In this document: piece after piece, positions 46,701-55,700 of the stretch
Layout: every line of letters begins with the position of its first letter
Position numbering within the stretch: the first letter of the stretch is position 1
Assembly (NCBI GenBank): GCA_949358305.1
Contig: OX442321.1
Coordinates: 6,909,605-6,969,604, forward strand
Reading direction: 5' to 3'
Length of the DNA: 60,000 nucleotides
Source of the DNA: Strigamia acuminata
Taxonomy: Eukaryota > Arthropoda > Chilopoda > Geophilomorpha > Linotaeniidae
Program-made: the position numbers and the translations under genes
Notes under the pieces: generated by a model
What the model was told of the DNA's origin: nothing
The model's database searches: none
Seen by the model: the letters and a program-made list of their open reading frames with translations, nothing else

Positions 46701-49700
46701 ATCTCCAACTTCGAACTCCGTAATTACGAACTTTTGTTCGTGTATTTTTCTATGCCGTTCAAAATTCAATTGAATTCTGCGATGCATCTCTTGATGCGAT
46801 CTGCGCAATACATCCAATAGTACTCTGACATATTTCTCTGGATTTTCTTTGTCAAATGGATTGGCATGTTTGATAATCCTTGGGTCGAAGGGTAATGTTA
46901 CGATTCTCCCCGTGTTAAGTAGCATCGGGCTTGAGCCCGTTGCCGCTGAGACATTATTTCTCATCGCGAACGCGAATTCGTCTAAATATCGTGGCCATTG
47001 CGTGTGCACATCTGTGTACAAAGCCAGCATCGTCTTTATATCTCTATTGGCTCGCTCTGTCGGGTTCGCCTGGGCATGATACGTGCTTGTATGGGACGGG
47101 CGAATGTTGTACATTTCGCAATACTCATTGTAAATATCGGAAACAAATTGTTTTCCGTTATCGCTCACAATCTTTTTGGGGTGTCCCCATCTGTTTGTAA
47201 CAGATCTTAATTCTTGAACGCAGTTAGCGCTCGTGGCTTTGGTCAAGGCCTTTATTTCAACGAACTTGGTACAATTGTCAATAATGACAAAAATATACTG
47301 GTTTTGGGACCTTCCCGCGGGTTTCGGGCCCATCAAGTCCATGTTAATACATTCCCAAGGATTGGTCATGTTGTGTGGTGTGTAAGGAGCTGCGTGCCTT
47401 TTCTGTTGAATAGGCTTGTACTGAGCACAGTGCGTGCAGCTTTTGAAGTAGTTCCTGACACTTCTACTCATACCAGGCCAGAAATATATTAAACGCGTTT
47501 TTTCAAGCGTCTTACTCATCCCAGCGTGACCGCTTAGGGGGTGGCCATGACAAGCGAAGAGTACTCGTTTTACGAGTGAACTGGGTACAACGGCTTTAAA
47601 GCCGTTTCCCGAATCGTTTAATTCCTCTTCGAACGAAGGGTTAAAATAGATGATCATTTGATCACCATCAACTTCTTTTTTGTCCAAACAATAGTTCTTG
47701 ACTTTGTTTTTCCATTCTTTTATTTCAGATTGTGGTATCCCAACAACCTTGTCATTCAATAAATATTCCCGAATGCGTTTGCATTCAGTATCTAGTAACT
47801 GAGCATCTATTATTTCTCTCCTTGTAGGAGGGACTTCTTTAAGTACTTCAGTCAACGCACTGTACAAGGTTTCTTGTACTTCCTCCCCCTCCTTTTCTTC
47901 AGAACATTCTTTAGAATTTTCTGAAAAATAGGAACGCGCACTAGCCAAATATTCTCGTTTTTCTGGGGCACGATTTAATGAAACAGAAGGATTTCCGTCC
48001 CACTCAGGCCAATATTGTTTAATTTCGACAGGTTCCACATGATCACGAAGAGGAATGTCTTCCTCTGTTAGTGGGGCTCTAGAAAGTGCATCTGCAACTT
48101 GGTTAGCAGCACCTTTTCGAAAAACAATTTTAAAATTTCCACATTGGATTCTTAAGGCCCATCGGCCAAATTTCCCAGATGGTTCAGGCGTTCGCATCAA
48201 CCATTTCAGTGCTTCTGCATCTGACTCTAAAGTGAACGTACCATATTCGAGATATGGTTTAAATCGATCAATAGCCCACACGACTGCGAGACATTCGAGT
48301 TCCGGCGTTGTATAACGCTTCTCTGCTCCACGTAAAACTCTGCTTGCATAAGCTACAGGTCTGGGTACAGAAATGTTTTTCTGCTTCTTTTCATCGAATA
48401 TATCGACGTCTTGGCAAAGGACAGCTCCTAAGCCTTCATGAGAAGCGTCAGTCATGACAACAAATGGCAAAGTCATATCTGGTTTGTGTAGACAGTTGTC
48501 ACCACAAAGTAGCTCTTTAATTTTATTAAAAGCTTCTGTCTGCTCATCTCCCCATTCAAATGGAGTTTTCTCATTCATCATACGTGTGTATGGTGCGGCA
48601 ATAGTTCCGTGATTTGGAACAAACTTCCTGAAGAAGTTAGTCATGCCGTGAAAGCGCTGAATGTCTTTAGCACACGTGGGGGTGGGAAATTTCATGATCG
48701 CCGATATTTTATCGGGATCACCGAAGAGACCTTCGGGTTTAATCCAGTGGCCCAAGAATTTTAATTCTGTACGCCCAAAACGAGATTTCGCTTTATTTAT
48801 TGTCATGTTGGCTTGGTTAAGCCTTTCTAGAACATCTCGAACGTGTTTGAGATGATCATCCCAATTATCTGAATATACAATTACGTCATCCAAATAGACT
48901 AACGCGTAGTCTTGTAAAGCTGAGCCTAAAATGCCTTCCATCAGACGCTGGAAAGTACAAGGCGCATTGCAAAGGCCGAACGGCATTCGCACAAATTGGT
49001 ATGGACCATTTGGTGTATAAAAGGCCGTCTTTGGACGATCTTCTTTACACATCTCGACTTGGTAGTAACCTTTGACAAGGTCAATTGACGTAAAATACCT
49101 AGCAGGACCAGTATTATGCAATAAAAGGTCAATACTTGGCATTTGTATTACTTCGACTTCGGTGATGGCATTCAGCCACCGGTAGTCAATGCACATCCTA
49201 TACGAGCCGTCAGGCTTCGCAACAATGACGGGATGACTTATGAAGGGCCCTTTGGCCTTTTCAATGAGTCCATCCTGCTCCAATTCTGCAGCTAGTTTGG
49301 TCATAATGGCTCTCTTGGCCGGGTTATACATTCTATACTGCATTTTGGGCAATGAATGCCCTTCTTTGAACTTAATACGATGTTGGGTCACGTTAGTGCA
49401 CCCAACTTGATCACGAAATACATTCGGTATCGAGTTAACCACTTCGCGAAGTGCTAGTCTTTGTTCTGGAGTGCAGTCGCTCTCCTCAACTAATTTTTCA
49501 TCCCAAGTCAACACAGAAGTGTCTGTTAACTCAATTGAGTTGAAAGTGGACGACAGTCCTAAATAATCGAAAGTAATTCGATTCAACGGGGCGAGGGCCA
49601 AATTGGCCTCTTCCGATTCATAAGGAGCGGACCAATTAGGTTTATCTGCACAAGAGAACTCTTGTAAATGTGGATGCGGACTAATTTTCTGTCTGCGCAT

Positions 49701-52700
49701 GAAATTGTGACCAAGTATCAAGCCACAAACTCGTTTTGCTAAAACGATGAAATTCATTGGTGTAAGTTCATCAGCCCATTGCACGCACAAAGTTATTTGT
49801 CCGACAGGCTTGTGTGCTACGCCTACAGCGTTAACCAACATGTTTCTGGGGGCCTCTTGCAAAAATTCTGGCAAAGCCTGAGTTTCAGACAAGAGTTGTT
49901 CCCCGATGTAACATTGAGATGCTCCTGTATCCATGAGCGCGTTGTAGGTGAGCCCACCAATTGTGATCTTCATTCGAGGATCATCTTTATTATTACCTAA
50001 AGTAATATTGTGCAAATTGTTACCACCTATGACTCGATTGAGTCGGCGGAGTCTACAGAATTTCTTCGTGTAGCACTTGTGTGGAAATAATGTCAGATTT
50101 TTTAATTGTTCTGTCATTTCTTGCAGATTTTCCTCTACTCCGCCACTATGACTAGTGGCTATTTCAAGACAAGTTGTGTCTACATCCATAAATAAAGATT
50201 CCGACGCAGCATTAGCTACTTCTGGGGGATGGAATAAACCTTCTTCCCCCGGATCTAGTTTTTTGAACTAGTCGCACTTGAATCAGCAGATTCTGGCTTG
50301 ATCAAAGTCTTAACCATTTCTGCCAACGAGTTAGTCAGCGAAGTTTGTAACTTATTTTCAAAAGTATTTAATTTCGCATCAAGTTTAGCATCTAGTGTTG
50401 CATCCAACACTTCTTGAGTTATCCATCTGTTATTAGGACGTTTAGAAGTAGGATCCACAGTCGGGGAATCCGGCGTACTTCGTTTTTGCAACTCTTCAGA
50501 GTTGAAATTTGCACGTGGTTTTAAATCTGGACATTCTCGACGCATGTGTCCTGGTTTCTTACAGTGGTAACAAACTAATTGACCACGTCTGGTCTGATCT
50601 ACTACTCCGTTTATTAAATAAACAGCCTCGCATTCCTCAGGTAACTCTTCTTCACAAATATTAAGTTGTTCTTGTGAATCCAAAGTTAAAGATTTAACAT
50701 TTGTCTTCGGCTGAGGACGAGTATCAGTTTTCCGAGGTGGAAAAACAACTGGATTGGAAATATTTTCCCTTGCTCCATTAGCTGTACGACTGTACAGGCC
50801 TTTATTTTTAGTTATAACAGTATAAATCTCTGTCAGAGGTAAATCCGCTATGCCTTGCGTATGCAAAAGCAAATCGTTAGCAGGAGTTACACTCCCGATG
50901 AAAAGACAACCAGCCCCTTTTGCATCAAGACTGTCTTGTAATATCCATAACTGGTAATATTTGTGCATAAAGTCGTAAAGACTTTCTGTTTCTAGTTGTT
51001 TCAACTTAGTTAGTTGGTTCGTCCGCTCTTGTCGAGTGGCTACAAACCGTTCTTTGAACGCCTGTTCAAATACGTCCCAAGATATGAAATCTTCTCTCCT
51101 TTCATGAAACCAACCATGCGCTTGCTCGGTTAAATAACCGGCTACGCCTTTAACAAGCATGTCATCGAGTGACATGTTTCGCAGGAAAGCGACATTTTTT
51201 ACAATATTGAGAAAGCGTTCGCTTTCTTCTGCTTTTCCGGAGAATACAGGGATATCAGGTGGTTTCAAACAGTTAGTTTGAGGGACAGTGGCGGAACTTT
51301 TTCCTGCCTGCATCAACTGGTGCATGGTCGTGGCAATTGACGCGAGGTCATCAGCCGTCATTCCAAAGCTACTGGGGGGGCGCGAGTTGTCATTTGACGA
51401 CCCGCCATTATTTGGTTGACTCGAGTTGTTTTGACTTGAGCCACCACTATTGGGGTTGAAATTATTCGACCCTCCTTGATTTGACCTACCGTGGTTACCA
51501 AAGTTCGAATGGTTATTCGAATTGCCTTGGTTCCCATAATTCGAATGATTATTAGAATTACCCTGATTATCAAAATTCGGACGGTTGTTCGAACTTCCTT
51601 GATTACCAAAATTCGGACGATAGTTCGAATTACCTGGCGTACCCTGATTCAAATAGTTATTTGAATTTCCTGGAGCTCCAGTAGAAGGATTATTTGGGTT
51701 ATTCGAGTTCGGAGGAACTGGGTGACCCTTTTGCATGTTAGGTGCTGGACTAGAATTGTTTGCAAATCTAGAATTTGGGTCAAAACGGCGGTTTGGACCT
51801 CTTGTCGCACCTGAATTTGGGTTCAAATTTCCAGCGAGATTCGGACAACTATTTGACCCGTTTGGAAAACTTGGATTAGGGTTGGCCATATTAGGCGGAC
51901 CCAAATTCGCTCTGTTGAACGTATTCTCAAAGTTCTCTGGATTTGTAAATCCTCTTTGTTGGTTGCGAGCGAAGTTATTCGCTCGTAGTCGTTGTTGGAA
52001 GGCACGATTAAAATCTCCTGGTGTCAAATTCGACTGATCTTGACGAGGAGGTTGTGCATTTTTATTTCTATATCTAGAAATAGGCGTCGAAGGAGTGGGA
52101 CTAAAATTATTTAATCTTTGGCTGGCTGGGGAATGGGGTTGCTCCGACGTAGCACGAGGTGCGTGCACAAAATCTAACACTTCGGTCAAAGATCTAAATT
52201 GGTTTGGGTTCAAACCGTGATCCTGACAAAATAGTAGACCGCCTCGGCCTAAATGAGAACCTTCAGGAATGCATTCCTCTTCTCCAGGCGGAGTAGGTTC
52301 ACGTGGAGCCCTATTCTCTCCAGATGGTCCGGCTGTTTCATTTGAAACGCCATTATGGACCGCGTGGTTTTCCACTTCTTCAGTTCCATTAGGAACAGGT
52401 ATAAACCCGGATAGATTCATTCCACCGGTCAAACAAGTTCTTTCCTTACCACGGGTGTTCATGTGATGCTGATTATTAGTCATAACTAAACTTAAAACTG
52501 AGAAAATTTCCTAAATCTGAGAGATAACGATGAAGTTGCAAACGTTCAGGAGGATCGCAAACGAAGCAGTGGTCACACTAGTTCGAAAGGAAGTAAGGGT
52601 ACTTCGATACACCTCTCTGATTGGTCAAATATCAACGCTAGTCTCGCGAGAGTCCAATCTCGTCCGAGATTGGTGGAAATCATCAAGTTCGTGGAACCGT

Positions 52701-55700
52701 AATCTTGACAGATTCCAGTGTTATGACGTAGTCACCAAACAAAATGGATACTTTTCAAAAATATTTTAAAATATCACCGCATTTATTAATAAATGAATGA
52801 ACATCTTTATGGAATCTCTTAAAGTTTTAAAACTCGTAATTTCAAAAGACGCGCCGATTCGTTTGAATCGACGGCTTTTCTGCACAACACGGGTTGCTGG
52901 GCAACACAACAGCAAGCATTCTTCTTCGCTAAAATTCGAATGGTATTCCATTCGCAAAATTCGATTTCAATGACTTGAGATCATGATTTTTAACCAACAT
53001 TTTAATGTAGATCAAGTCTGTAAAATAAGGTAAACCCACTTTGAAATAAAATATAAATTTTAATTCCTTCGAAAATCGTCAATTTTCTTTCTAATTTATT
53101 TAGGCAAATAAATTTAGGTTTAACTTGAAGTCTCAAGCAAAATACATATAAAAGAATATTCTAAAATTAAAACAACTGTTAAATTGATAGAATTCTTTAA
53201 GAATTCCATCAAAAAGTCAACTTTTCAAAATTAGGCCCGACCGCGTGGTTTTGTCAGATTGTCAATGACAAAATGACGTTACCCGGGCGGAACCAACTTC
53301 AACAAGTTCGGGCAAGACTCCTATTCTCGGGTTGGGCCTTTAGGCCTGACCACGCGGTAGAAATTATTATTTTGTTAAAACGTATAATTTCCACGGCGGA
53401 GAATCGGAATAAAGTGAATTACACTTATTTTCTTGCGAGAAGTTCTAAAACAGAATAAAATATATTAAATACAAATATAAATTTCGTTCGAAATTTATTT
53501 TACACACAGAAAAAATTTCATTTGAAATTTTATCACCGTAAGCACATTTCTGAATTCTTATAAATACACACACTCAAAATTCATTTGAATTTTTGCAGCC
53601 TTATCTCGGTAGAACCTCCACTTGTGACGATTCTACTTTTGGCTGATTTAATAGCCATTTAAAATAGGTAAACAATCGGTTTAAACAAGACGTTGCTAGG
53701 AGTAGCAACAACCTAACCGAGATAAGCTTACAGAAGTCTGTGTAAAAATAGGAATTCATGGCTGAGCAGAAATAACTTACAGTTTTTAGTGTGACATAAC
53801 ATATTTATTACTGAATGATAACAATAACAAAATGGTGGGTTCTTGACGCGTGTAAACGGCGGCATCAACTGGTTGAGGATCCGGGCGAAGCCAGAGGGAT
53901 ACGGCTGACTTGCGGCATCGTCACAAATATCGCTACGGAGACGTATTTGGTCCGCAGCATCGTTTATCTAAATATGCGAAGAGTCCTACGCATAAACAGG
54001 AATATTCGGCAGAATATTCCATTGTTTCAAATGAATAAAAGTCAAGTGATTAAAATAATACAACAAATGAATTGTTATATAAATATTAATTGGGCGGGGA
54101 CCGTCACGACAATTGAGAGAACGTCGCGGGAGTTGTTGAGACTCCATCCGCCAGCATGCCTTACGACGACAAGATCTCGTGATCAGGCGCCGAGTATTTA
54201 ATTGTACGCTTTTAGTTCGCTATCGGTGGTACCAACCACCAGGTAAACATTTCTATGGACTTACCGGGTTTAAAAGATATTGCCAATACAGGATTACCAA
54301 TGCCCGAGTAATTTGTTTAGCACAGTGTTGTTCAACTCCTGTTCACGGGTTACTAACCCGGAGGGTACGATGGGGCGGGGACCGTCACGACGGTCGGGAG
54401 AACCATCGCGGGAGGATTTGACTCCTCCATCCGCCAGCATGCCTTACGATGACGGGATCAGCAGATCGAGTACCGGGTAAAATATTAATCGGCCACTGCC
54501 GTTGGATTACCATTATCCAGGTAGTTATTTATCGCAACATCTTTAGATATTACTCACGGGCTACCAACCCGGCGTGTTACCTGTGCATTAGGCCTTTACC
54601 GACTTTTAACGAGCGGAAGGACCAATCGTAGAAAGACAGGAACCTGCGTGGGTTGTTTACAACAACCATCCTGCAGCGGACTGTGGCCAGTTAGCTGAGG
54701 GACCTACTTTCATTTAGCAAGGTCGTACTGTATACGACCGTTATATTAAGCCACCGTACGAAGTCCTACTGTCCCGTAGAACAGCTGGCTAACGTTACGG
54801 GGCCATTTCATGCGAATGCATGTCTATTACCGGAGTTAGCCTTCCCGAAATAGCCCTACAACAGCAATAACAAATAGTAATGAATACTAACTGTGGAGAG
54901 CTGAGGTGGCCTGATGTGTCGATAGAGAATAATGAAATCAAACGATAACAATTCAACTACAGACAATATACAAGTTCAGTTATCAAGCCAGGGGGGTTAG
55001 TGGGTGAGAAACTGATGCTTATATAGTTCTGTAGAACTACTAGATTGGCGACAGCCAATCAGCGTACGAATCGGCGGATTCGTGGGTCACTAGTCCGGAC
55101 CTAATATATGACTATGTCCAGATGGGCCCAGTTGGGGTCCGGAAGGGTCCGATTGGTTCCCTTCGACAGGTAAGTAATGTGGATATTGATTCAACAGAAT
55201 CAACATCATCGAGTAATTAATACTTAGTTTATGTCAAATAAAATAGTTATATTTTATTCACCGTGTCTAAATAATTATTCATCACACTTTTAGTTTTATC
55301 GAGTTTGAATTACGCGCGTTTGGTAAACAGCGCCATCTATTGTGAACATTGATAAATACGGATTTGTAATCATCACACTTTGGTTTGCTACACATAATAG
55401 CTGAAATTTGTTTACATGTAATTGAAATATCCGGCATACGGGAAATGTTTCGAATAACCTAATGATACAGATTGCCTGTTGACGTATTGAGGTGCGACAG
55501 CAAAGTTGCAGTTGTTTTGAATGACACGTTCCACAGCTTGAAATGCTAGTATAAAACCAAATTTCCCAGTAGACACCAACTCAATCCCTTCGTTTGGAGT
55601 TCTAACTTTTGACACAGGCCAATTTTCATACGGTGGTTTCTATTAAAGATATCTATTTTAACTAATACACATAAAATAAATAAAATAATACCTGGAATAT

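Larger units (their letters stand above)
40993..55377 (-). mobile_element. Ty3-type LTR retrotransposon F, complete and recent
   Basis: 14,385 bp on the minus strand, long for a Ty3-type element. Order: 5' LTR (53623-55377), primer site, leader, gag, pol, spacer, extra ORF, 3' tail, 3' LTR (40993-42747). A 4-bp duplication CTTT flanks it (40989-40992 and 55378-55381). Paralogous introns at 2295 and 34915 show the unfilled site (tttctcaactttggtttgc). The LTRs are exactly 12,630 bp apart throughout, with three differences seen by eye. Confidence 0.95.
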
